From Nageia nagi (taxonomy: Eukaryota; Pinophyta), in contig JBITNC010000002.1 in assembly GCA_050084985.1 (NCBI GenBank), positions 18,972,001 to 19,036,000 on the forward strand: a DNA stretch of 64,000 nucleotides, written 5' to 3'. Numbering within the stretch: position 1 is the first letter of the stretch; each line of letters starts with the position of its first letter. The position numbers and the translations under genes were made by a program. A model generated the notes under the pieces. That model saw only the letters and a program-made list of their open reading frames with translations, searched no databases and was not told where the DNA came from. Positions 48,305-59,490 of the stretch are shown piece by piece.

Positions 48305-51300
48305 TTAAACTTCACTCCCCTTGAGGGCAACTTCACCAACTCGAGAGAATCCCTAAGCTTGCAGAACTGAGCTTCAGGAAGGGGCTTGGTGAACAAATCA
48401 GCGGAGTTTTTAGTAGATGGACAATACTGCAAGTGTAGGATGTCATCTAGAACCTTCTCCCTGATAAAATGGGCTTAGATTTCTACATGTTTGGTTTGCT
48501 GATGGAACACAGGATTCTTAGCCAAAGAGATAGCCGATTGATTATCTGACGAAATAAGAGATGGGCCATTTTGCTTATACCCAATTTTGTTCAGAAGATG
48601 TCTTAGCCAAATAGCTTCTTGGGCAGCAATAGACATGGCTCGATATTCAGCTTTGGTGGTAGAAAGAGTCACAGTAGGTTGCTTCTTGGAAGCCCAAGAG
48701 ATAGCACCTGAACCAATGCTAAACACATATGCAGAGGTTGATTTTCTATCATCTCTATCTCCCCCATAATCAGAATCTAAAAACCCTGAGAGAACAATCG
48801 AGGGCACTTTGGAATACTTAAGAGCAAGATCCTTTGTCCCTGCGACATACCTCAAGATTTGCTTAACAGCATTGAGGTGTTCAACATATGGTTTTTGCAT
48901 GAATCGTGCCATCAGATTCACTGCAAAGGCAATATCAGGATGAGAGATAGTCAGATACAGAAGACTACCAATCAATTGTCTATAAGTTGTAGCATCAGCC
49001 AACTGAGAATCTGAGCTCAGTGATACAACATTCCAGGAGAAATAGGTATTGCAGCATATTTACACTCTTCCATTCCAAACTTTTGCAAGATGTCTGATAT
49101 ATACTTATATTGACTAAGATAAGTACAATCTTTGTGTTGGTATACTTGCATCCCAAGATAGTAATGCAATAGACCTAGATCAGTCATTTCAAATGTTGCC
49201 TTGAGATTGGAGATGCACTCTTGGATGATTTCAATATTATTGCCTGTTATGAGAAGATCATCCACATACAGGAGAATTATGACCATGTCTTTTCCTTGAT
49301 TGAGTACATATAGATCTGAATCTGAGAAGCACTTGGAAAAACCAATATCTGCAAAGAATCCTAAAATTTTCTTGTACCATGCTCTAGGTGCTTGCTTAAG
49401 TCCATACAAAGATTTCTTTAGCTTACACACAAGAGACTCTTTTCCTTTTGGAATAAATCCTTCTAGTTGATTCATGTAGATTTCAACATCCAAGTCACCA
49501 TTGAGAAATGCACTTTTGACATCAAGTTGAAAAGCTTTCCATCCTTGAGCTGCAGAAAGAGCAAGAATTATTCTAACAATAGGCATCTTGGCCACAGGAG
49601 CAAAGGTTTCCTCATAATCAATACCATATTTCTGAGTGAATCCTTCGGCTACTAACCTTGCCTTGTATTTTTCAATTTTTCCATCAGAATTGTACTTGAC
49701 CTTGTATATCCATTTATTGCCAATCACATTTTTCTCATTGGGATAAGGAACCAAATCCCAAGTTTCATTTTTCATGAGAGCCTCATACTCAACTTTCATA
49801 GCTTCCATCCAACACTCTTGCTTGGAAGCTTCTTTGAAGGTTGATGGCTCATGCATATTATCAATTTTGGCAAATAAGGATTTATTCAAGGTCATACTTC
49901 TTGTAATTCTCTATGCTGGAGAATTTTGCTCTTATGGTGACATCTCTATATGATCATCCAACCAGTGTGGTGCAGGCAAAGAATCATCTGTATCAGACAC
50001 CTCAGCATGAGAGGTCGTATCCTTAGAAAGTTCATTGAACTTAACATCCTAGAAATAAAGACTATTTTATGGGATGAAGAGTAGAGCCTGTAACCTCTAT
50101 GCTGATTATCATACCCCACAAAGATGCATTTTTTTGATCGTTTATCTAGCTTCTTTCTTTTCTCTGAGGTAATGAAGGCAAATGCATCACAACCAAAGAC
50201 CCTGAAGTGTGAGAGGTTAGGTTTCTTTCCTATCCATGCTTCATATGGAGTTTTACCTTCAACTACCTTAGTAGGACACCTATTTAGGGTGTGAATAGCA
50301 GTGTGAACAGCTTCACCCCATAAGAAACTAGGAAGGTTACCCAACATGCATCTTGCCATTTCCATAATGGTGCAATTCTTCCTTTCAGCAACTCCATTTT
50401 GTTGAGGGGTGTAAGGGATTGTGAATTGTCGCTTAATCCCATGTTTAACACAATAGTCGTTAAACTCATTACTATTATATTCACCCCCATTGTCAGATCT
50501 CAGCATCTTGATCTTAAAATCAGTTTGATTTTCAACAAGTGCCTTGAAGTCTTTAAACCTGTCAAAAGTTTGATCCTTGTGCTCAAGTAGATAACCAAAT
50601 GTCATCCTACTGAAGTCATCAATGAAGGTCAGAACATAAGAAGCTCCACCTAGTGACTTAGTCTAAAAAGGACCCATTAAATCTGAATGCACAAGCTGAA
50701 GTGGACAAGTAGCCCGAGTTACCTTATCTTTTTCAAACTTTTGCCTATGCATCTTTACTAGAATGCACCTTTCACAAAGACCAATTATGGGTGAAATATT
50801 AGGTAAACCTTCCACAAGTGCTTGAGTTTTCATATCTTGAATACTCTTGTGGTTAAGGTGCCCTAATCATTGATGCCAAAGATTACCTTTTGAACAAACA
50901 TTTGCAGCAAGACAAATCTTTGAAGGTACTTGATCCATAATATAAAGGTCATCCTTTACTGATCCTTTCATCAAGGTGGCAAGTCCTTTCTTAACACACC
51001 AAGAGTGTGAGGTAAACTCAAATGAGCATCCTTTCCTTGTAATCTGAATCACAGAGATGAGATTCATCCTTAGTTTAGGGACATAAAAGACATTATCAAG
51101 AGTCTTTCCATGAATATTCACACTCCCTATTCTGTGAACATCAAGGACTGTATTATCACCTATCACAATTGCATCCTTTTTATACTTATGAAAGTTTTCA
51201 AACTTATCATTTTCATAACACATGTGATTAGTGCATCCTGAATCAATAATCCAATCATTTGAAATAGTTTGAGTCATTGAGTAGTAGGCAACAGAAGCAG

Positions 51301-52224
51301 CATGCTTGTTCTTCTTTTTATTATTGAAATTTCTCACATTTGCATTTCCCTTTCCTTTTTGAGCAAATTTCTTTTTGTGACAATCATACTCTTTGTGCCC
51401 AAAGATACCACAAAAGTTATAATTTCCATCAAAATTTTCTTGAGGTGTTGGATTGCTTGATCCAGCTTTGTCATTCCTGTGCCTGTAGTTGCCATGATTG
51501 TTGTTGTTACCCTTTTTGTCATACTTCCTGAAGGTAGATGAGGACTTGTTATCTTTGAATTTGTAATGTTTGAACTTTTTCTTGAAAGGAGTTTGGTTGC
51601 TCCTAGAGCAATGCTATGGTCCTTTGGAGAAAGGTTCAACATTTTCTTGTTCAAAGTTTCCTCATGCTTCAGAAGAAGTCTAGAAAGGTTATCAAGTGAG
51701 ATGACATCTTCTTCATCATCGAGCCTTATTTCCATAACCGTGACAAAGTTACTGAAATTTGTAGTAAGGCTTTGTAGAATGATGAAGACCATGAACTCAT
51801 CATTGATCCAGTTGCACCCACAACCAACCAATTATGTGCTAAGGTCAATGATTTTGTTTAAGTAGATGGAGGCACTTTCATCTTCACTTTGTTGATACTG
51901 CAACAACTTTTGTAGAATGGTAAACCTCCTTGAAAATTTGGACCCAAGGTAAATTTTCTTTAACCTATCCCAAGCTTCCTTTGCTGAAGTTGATGAAGAA
52001 ATCATGAGAAGGACATCATCTGAAACTGCACGGTAAATCATGGAAGTTGCTAACTCATTCTTTGAGTTGTATACTTCAAGAGCCTTCTCATTGGTAGGAG
52101 TGACCAGGTCTTCACTAACTGTCTACCACAGCTTCCTTGCTTGTAACTCAGCTTTCATACGAGGTTCCCATATTCCAAAGTTGGAACCATCAAGTATGTG
52201 CTTGGGAACAAAGGTTTCAACCAT
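48305..52224 (-). pseudogene. E3b gag-pol polyprotein, broken
   Basis: Starts at the ATG complementary to 52222-52224 (MVETF, as in E3) and ends at the TAA at 48305 after RGSEV. Domains: gag, a knuckle whose first Cys is Tyr (NYNFCGIFGHKEYDC), protease with intact DSG (WIIDSGCTNHM), integrase with QQNGVAERKN, RT with YVDD near 49257-49268, and RNase H. Breaks compared with E3: TAG near 52122, TAA at 51832, loss of an A near 51595, the shared TGA at 50867, TAG near 50665, one-base loss near 50050, a frame change near 49025, and TAA at 48475. Every stop that can be compared replaces CAA or CAG in E3. Confidence 0.94.
50715..50719. other. Empty-site counterpart of the E2 insertion
   Basis: The minus strand reads GGTAACTCGGGCTAC without interruption. 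The ACTCG is the 5-bp target that is doubled around E2 in E3. Confidence 0.93.
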
Positions 52225-53379
52225 TGCTACAAAAAACAAATAAATATGCAATAAGAATGTAAACTTTTATAATTTTTCCATCTATACATATAAAACATCT
52301 AATAAGCAAACATGTCCCACATGTGCAAACTTATTAACCACGATCCACAGAAGGATAAAGTTGGGGTTGTTTTCTTGTATAGAATTAGGCCTTCACCTGG
52401 ATGCCCGCAAGGTGGAGCCCAGGTACTACCAGTCCTCAACTAGTTCACCTTGGTCAGTGATATACTCTCACAAGGAGAAGTACCTACTATTTTCCAAGGA
52501 TCTGATGTATCTTGGACCGGCCATTTTAATTATCTTGATTAAGGTTTTCAGTTTTCCTCCTAGGTTATCAGGAAAATCCCTGAATGGACTGTGCGAACAT
52601 GTGGTATCACTACACACATGCCTGTCCACCTAATAGAGTTATGTCCAATCCAACAGAGGTCTTAGGGGCAATTAAGATGGACTTACCACCACTCGATTCT
52701 TTGGACTAAAAGGGCTCCAGTCTGCCCTGTCCTCACCTCATGGCTCCCCAAACAAGTCATGTTGTGGAAAATACGTGCGGATGTATTCATTTTAGGGGTT
52801 ACTTTCAAATTTTTGCGTATTGCAAGTATAAAGCAAATGTGCAAAAACATAAAGTAAAGTGAAAAATACTCCATCCACACGAACTTGAAACCTTAAGAGG
52901 TCAAAAATGAGTCCAATGGGTTTTGTACTAACCCCTAAAGGACTTTTACATTTTTCATATTTTTGCTCAAGTTCAAAAATAATGAATTTTTCAAATGCTA
53001 AGTCCTATTTAGCATTAATTCATAACTTAAACATGTTTTAGTTCATGACTTAAATTTAAGTTTTAAAACATGCATCATGCATTTAAGTACTAAGCAAGAT
53101 CTTTTTAGCATCACATAAGCATTTAAGATCTATTTAGCATTTAAGTAAGATCTATTTAGCATTTAAGTAAAAAATGATAAAAATCCCCCCATTTTGACTT
53201 AAAGTGCTAACAACTGGGATGCTAAAAAATTATGTTTAAGTGTGAGTTTTTCCTTTTTGTCACTGAAGGGATAAACTTGAAATTTTTAAGTGTGACTAAG
53301 GCAAAAATCAAATCAAATTGGGATTGGGTAAAAAAATTAAATACCCAACAACTAAAGTTGATAAAAAAACATGGGAAGG

Positions 53380-54220
53380 GCCAAGTGTAAGCCTTATGGA
53401 GGTGGAGAGGCTAGACAGAGGTGGCAGGAGAGACCAAAGGGTGGAGAAGGGTGGTGAGTCACGTGGAGTGGGAGAGACTGGGCTGCAGAGGGAGTCCAAG
53501 GCGGCAAGGAGGCCGCGTAGAGGGGTGGAAGTCGCAGAAGGCACGTGGGGTGATGGTGGAGGTCACGTGGGGCGGCCAGGCGGTGGTTGACCACCTAAAA
53601 CATGATTGCATGGCAGCGAGGGAGGGGGGTCACATTTAAAAATGGAAGTGGCATAGTGTGTTGTGTAGAGACTAGGAAGAGGCTGAGCACGCGAAGTGTG
53701 CAATGTCTGGGATCATTGTAGGCCATGAAATGGAGGTGACATCAGGTGTCGTGACCATCCAATGTATCCGTTTGGAGCTGAGCCTATGAGACGGTAGCAA
53801 GAGAAGGAAAAAAAATCATAGGTCATGGAACGGTGGCTGCAGCATGCAGCACGCCAAACACGTCATGGGGCTGTGCAACAAAGGTAGTGAAGGGAGCCGA
53901 TGAACAGTGGTGGTGCAGGAAATTATGTCTGCAGTAGCATCACCTTGGGCTGCACCATGTATCGCGTTGAACATTGGCAGGTGCACAGGAGCGGGGTCTG
54001 CATCATGCGGCAGGCTTGTACGATGGAGCAGGGTGGTGCAGATCGTCGAGCAGTGCTGGCCATGAAAATAAGCAGCATCATGGGTAGGAGTCGACGAGCA
54101 GAGGAGGTTAACGCGGGGTCAGCATCGGATGGGAGGAGCCACCAGGGAGGTGGGCGATGGCATCGCGTGGGCGGAGGAGCAGTGGTGCGGTGTATTTTTT
54201 TAAATTGTTACCAACGCGAA
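53380..54220. other. GC-rich insert of unknown origin in E3b leader
   Basis: This is the most GC- and CpG-rich stretch of the window. It occupies the position where E3 carries the PPR and WD40 fragments. Short frames open on both strands simply because stop codons are rare here, and none shows a domain I recognise. CACGTGG-type motifs occur at about 53460, 53541 and 53565. It may be another captured host segment, possibly promoter or untranslated. Confidence 0.6.
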
Positions 54221-54521
54221 TAAAACATTTGATATGGTTTAAATTTGATTTGAAGGATTTGAATGAAAAATAATAAATTTTGAGTGGCCCTTACCCGCCC
54301 CCTAAATAATTTTGTTTTATTTATATTTTAAACAAATTTAAAATATAACAAAATATACATAGATTTTGGATGTATATTTGAAACAAATTTAAACTATAAA
54401 ACAAAATATACATTTTTTTTTTTTTAATTATAGTTTAAACAGATTTAAAATATAAAAATATATATATAAGTTTGTGATTATTTTAAACAAATATAGATTT
54501 TTGATTAGTTTAAACAAAACT

Positions 54522-54578
<57 letters not shown>
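54522..54578. repeat. (AT)n microsatellite in E3b leader
   Basis: About 27 AT units at a position comparable to the (TA)n run in the E3 leader. Confidence 0.93.
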
Positions 54579-54583
<5 letters not shown>

Positions 54584-55193
54584 TGAGCCTTTGCAACTCA
54601 AAAAAAAAAAATTGTCCTCCTTTTATTTTTGGAAATGTTGATGCCTTTTGCTTAGGAACATATCAATAACTCACTAATGATAGTATATAGGAGAAATTTC
54701 ACAATAATACATTACTATTTTAACAAATAGTAATAACATAATACTACTAACATAAAAAATGTTAGTACAAATATTGCAATTTTGCATCTTATATGGGTAT
54801 TGAATCAAATAATTGAACCAACACATACTTTTAAGTTTAATATAACATGAATAACAAATTACAATTGTTGTATACTAACCCTTTTTAAAAGAACTATAGC
54901 AATTTAAAATTGCAAGTAACATAGAGGATTAGTAAAAAATTGCAACTTGTTAATCATAACTTAAAAAGGACTAACACATAGCAAATAATGTGTTATTAGC
55001 ATTATGTAATAATAAAAAAATGTTCAAATAAGGAGGAACTTTATACCTTTTCTTAAAACTTTACCTCACCAAGGGGTGTAAGATGAGGAGTGAAGAAGAA
55101 TGAAGAACCTCCAAGATGTAGCTTCCACACCAAAAGAAGAGCTTCCACAACAAGGAGAGCTCCTACACCAAGAAGAAGAGCTTCCACAACAAG

Positions 55194-55205
55194 GCTCTGA
55201 TACCA
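55194..55205 (-). other. E3b primer binding site (tRNA-Met type)
   Basis: Minus strand TGGTATCAGAGC, two bases from the 5' LTR. It is intact, unlike in E3. Confidence 0.92.
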
Positions 55206-55207
55206 AT

Positions 55208-55732
55208 TGAAGGATTTGAACTAGATCTAAACAAATCCTCTAGGACCTTAGACTAGGAAACTCAAGTGTACACAAGATAACACAATCACTCAAGATAACA
55301 CATCTATAATTCTAAGAACATCATTCACACAATATGACACCAATATAATGTGGTTCCTTCCTCCTTGGGAGTACATCCACAACTAGTTCTCTTATTCTCA
55401 ATCTATGTCTCTCTTACAACTATTCTCTAACTCTCTCCTACACAACCAAGTAGAGTAATCTTACACCAAGACTTAGATATGTTACAAGAGGAGAGGCCCT
55501 CTATTTATAGCTTGAGAGCACCTCCCTAACCTTCCTTTAACCCAAGGGTAAGGTTAGGGTTACATTAAATGTATCACCAAACTTCAACCTACCAACTAAC
55601 CACTTTGGTAAAGTCAAAGTCTACATATTAAAGAATTCAATTAATCTCTTAAGGTATCTACATACCCTTAAGTGATTAATTGAATTTACAAGGAGTTTAG
55701 ATATTCACAATATTTCATTACAAATTCTAACA
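55208..55732 (-). repeat. E3b 5' LTR, 525 bp
   Basis: Pairs with 46955-47479. TATA box on the minus strand at 55502-55509, about 300 bases upstream of the LTR end facing the primer site. Confidence 0.97.
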
Positions 55733-55737
55733 CCAGC

Positions 55738-55990
55738 ATCCCACATCAATCGTCGGTGTTCCACATCAATCGCCAGCGCCCTATTCAGGGTCGCCAACGA
55801 CTATATATTATTCACATCTTAGTCTTTGTATCAATTTAGTAATGAAAGAATAAAAGCCCTTTATACAAGGCATCAGATTTAGAGATCTATGATTGTAATT
55901 GAGGTTTATCAAGAAGATCAATTAAAAATATATTGTGTCTTAATATTTTGTCTTATGTGCTCACAGGTTGATTTTCTGGTAAACATCTTG
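55738..55990 (+). repeat. LTR-like sequence, copy B of an inverted pair
   Basis: Reverse complement of 46411-46665 with scattered differences, ending TTTTCTGGTAAACAT. Its first bases lie on the other side of E3b (about 46925-46954), so E3b inserted into this copy. Confidence 0.75.
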
Positions 55991-58459
55991 AAAGTATTCT
56001 CATTACTTAATTTTGCCATAATATATTCTTCAACTAAAATAGGAGGGATATATTGATTTGTTGGGATTTTTGGATCTTCACTGTTTGATTCATTCCTTTG
56101 ATTTACTATTTTTCTTAAGCTCTATGAGCTTACTATTGAGATTTCCCTATCTTAAGTACTTTTATCAATAGACTCTTTGTATATCAATCCTTATGATATT
56201 GAAAATTAATATGTATTCTAGCAATTTTTCTTCTCTTGAGAGCTTTCTTAACTTTAGGGTTATTAGGCTCACAACAAAGGTACACATTATCATTGATAGT
56301 AACATAAAATATTTTTAGAACATAGTGTGTGAACAAGACCTTGAATATATTTGACATTGCATAAAAGTTTATGTAGGTTTTAGAATATTTATTTTCAATC
56401 TAAATTAAGAGATGAATATACTATAAAAAGGTGGACACCAATTTGTTGAAATATTTTTAGATACCCCTAGGATAACTTGAGTGGAAACTATGATAAAATA
56501 TATAATATGTGATCATGTATTATCCTAGTTATTTAACTTAGCTAAACATGAGATAATAAAAAATAAAAGGAAACAAATAATAACTTAATAATATATGTTA
56601 TAATGAATTAAAAATTTAGGCTATTGGATCCAGATAAAAATAATAATGATGCACACACTAAACAAAAAGTCATCAAGTGAAAGATAAATACATGTATTAT
56701 CTTACCTAGGAGAAGTTGATTATATACAAATAAGAACTTGTTGAATATAAGTTACCTTTATGTGGAAACCCCATAGAGCACAACAAAAAGAAAAATGTCA
56801 TAAATGCTTGCAACAACATGAACATAAGGGCCCAAATGACACCTCAGGAATGCATGATAGCATGTATGTTATGCATTCAATCAAGTAGATTTTACCACAA
56901 AGGATCAATCACAACATAATATTAACAAGTTAGGTCAAACATATAATTTCAAAATATGCAATAATAAATATTCTTGGGGTAACAAGATCCCAATCTCGGT
57001 AGGTAGCATTAAGAAACAGCTAAACTTTGAAGTGGTACTAGTTATCAATATATTCTCCAATTACCCTTTAGGAAGGCTAGTAGTGATGTTGGGGTACCTA
57101 GCACAAAAATAAAAAGATTACATGAGAAAGGACTAAGAAAATATCATTAATGTGATATGAGATCAATATAATATAATAGCTAAGTGGTTCTAGCTTAGGG
57201 TGACCAAAATTAGGTGTCAATAGGGCCTTTTATGATTCTACGATAATAAGATAAAATATTTTTAAACATAAATTACCCATTTATATATAGATGTCCTTTA
57301 TGATCAATATGAAAAATATAAATTTCTTAAAGTCATTAAGGTTGGATGCCAAAGAAGATAATATCATTCTTTCTTAATTGGATGATTAGGTACTTGTAAT
57401 TTTTAGAGAATAAGTTTTGGATATGTAATTAGAAAAGAAAATAAAATATTCTAAGTGAGGGGACAATGAATATTGAAAACTTACCTCTAAGGGTCAAATG
57501 TTGAATAAATATAAATTAATATACTTCAACAGGGTGAATATACAATATCCTCATCTTTATTCCCAAAAATATTTTTAGAATGGAAAAACTTAATGCAAGA
57601 GAACTCTAACAAAAAAAATTGATTTTAAACATGAATTTCATAATTTTATTTATGATCTAACTTGATGATTTACCTTTTATCTTAGCGATGTATTTTGCAA
57701 ATAGTTTTCGTACTTATTTATTTTTGTATCTTTTGAAAATTTATATATACTTTTACATTATCTATGTTAATAATCTACTTCTATCATGATTTGGTAATCT
57801 TATATCTTTTGACTCAAATATCACTGAACCAATTAACCATCAATTCTTTAATATTATACATGATATTGTAGTTCTTATATGTTTGATAGAATGTGAAACT
57901 AACATAATTTTTGAGTTTCATGGTGCCAACTTCAAGATAAATAGAATTATGTTTAACTATTATTACTATAGGATAAAGAAATTCAAAAATATTCAAGAGA
58001 ATGAAATTAATCATTATAGTTACATTATATGTAGAACCTTGAAAAAAATAGACTAGCTAAAAAATATTAGTGGAAGACTTAAGGTCGCTTCAATGTTTAT
58101 AAAGGAGAACCTCTTCTTTGTTGATGCTTATTTCAATATTTTTTGCAGTTTATTATATATCACAAATTGAACCCATTCTCCAAACATAACATACCCAACC
58201 ACTTTGGACTTCTATTATTTAATATTTTGGATTAGGTTATAACAAGATACTATTTTTTTTATTCTAAATAATGATGTTATGAAAATTACAAATTGCAAAT
58301 AGAAATATTGAATTATTTTCAAGCAATTATAATATCAAAAATAGAAGAAAGCTAGAGTACTATGAAAACATCATTGATACATAATATAATATTTATCATA
58401 TCCACATAAGATTATTTATTTTAATAATAATGATTACCAAATTTATTTTTGAAAAGCCT
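55991..58459. other. AT-rich intergenic DNA, no gene seen
   Basis: No frame with a recognised domain, no RNA gene and no clear repeat beyond simple AT runs. Confidence 0.55.
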
Positions 58460-59490
58460 GCCACCGGATAAAAAGATGCCAGTATTTATTTCTTACAGAG
58501 TAGAATTTAATTCGTAGATTTCGAAAAAGTGCAAGAAAGAATGGATAACTCTGTGGTTGTTGGATTTGTTTCCTTTCATCCTATTATCTTTCTACACTTA
58601 TTCTTGGAGAGTATTAAATACATTGTCAATTACTATTATATATTATTTTATGGCACAACAAGCTATCGACCTTGGAGAGTATTAAATAGATTGTCAATTA
58701 CTTCAAACTATTATGAGCGTAAATTCCTCCACTCAACTTCAATGCTCAAATTGAATCCATTAAAAATCCGATTAATAAATTCATATTCGTTGATAATATA
58801 TAATGATTGAAACCTTTAAATTTGAATTTGCAATGGCTTATATGAAATAATTGAATGCTTCTATTCATCCCAAAGTAGTTGCAGAGACAGCAATTGGAGC
58901 TGCTTAAGTCAAAGACGTATTAAGTTGCAATTTATATCAGACATAGGCATGTAGAAAATGGTCTCTTTGCCAACGTGGAAAGTTCTCTACCCAGCTGGAG
59001 AGTTCGTTACAGTATAGTTCTAGTGGACCAACTACAATGTTTGATAGAGAGGTCTTGATAATTCACGAAGCTACCATTCTTACAAGCATTGTATCGTTGC
59101 AACTATTGGATGGTATAGATAAGGAGTATGGAACAAGCTAACGGATATGATCACTCGCAAAATAGAAGCTTCCGGCCTCCTCAGTGTAAAGGATACGTTA
59201 TTGTTAGTTTTGAGCTTACACATCGTCATTGGTTGCTGTTAGTCCAGTTGAGTTAGTTGTATGAGTAAATTGTCTAGGGAGATAGAGATATGAATATTGG
59301 CAGACCACATACTATTCCTAAGGTTTCTTGGAAATGAAGTTTACATTTAGTTTTGCATCGTTTTCAAAACTGTGTTTTTCGATTTATTTCATCCTTCCTC
59401 ATTGATGGGCTATTCAAGAGAATAAAGTACGGCCTACCCATTGTGGACTGCTTGAAGGTATTGAAGAATAAGATACTTATACTAATGTTA
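58460..59490 (+). repeat. Promoter-like segment, copy 2 of 3
   Basis: Homologous to 7930-8880 and 62150-63080. Landmarks: CTGTGGTTGTTGGA, GACATAGGCATGTAG, CAACTATTGGATGG, AGCTTCCGGCCTCCTCAG, GTTTTGAGCTTACACATC and ATTGTGGACTGCTTGAA. The TATA-like box of copy 1 is lost. Weak homology to the region after copy 1 continues to about 60.8 kb. No open frame of note. Confidence 0.65.

Larger units (their letters stand above)
52225..55193 (-). other. E3b leader, about 3 kb
   Basis: The gag-proximal part (to about 52830, and more weakly to 53300) is homologous to the E3 leader, as is the primer-site-proximal part (AAGTTGCAATTTTTTA block). Near the primer site, three short repeats of a GAAGCTCTTCTT..GGTGT type lie at about 55115-55195. 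The middle carries different, GC-rich DNA (53380-54220). Confidence 0.75.
46955..55732 (-). mobile_element. E3b, long-leader Ty1/copia retrotransposon, young but defective
   Basis: LTRs of 525 bp at 46955-47479 and 55208-55732 differ at only four positions by hand alignment. The flanks are CTAGC and CCAGC, a 5-bp duplication with one mismatch. It has the same organisation as E3: a long leader (about 3 kb), gag-pol, a hairpin repeat array and an AAGGGGGAG tract, but with diverged sequence and longer LTRs. The coding region has at least eight disabling changes despite the near-identical LTRs. Confidence 0.96.

Noticed and set aside
53308-54223. Overlapping open frames on both strands in the GC-rich part of the E3b leader
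   Set aside because: Several frames are open at once because stop codons are rare in GC-rich DNA. None has a domain, and low-complexity Ser/Pro or Gly/Arg runs dominate.
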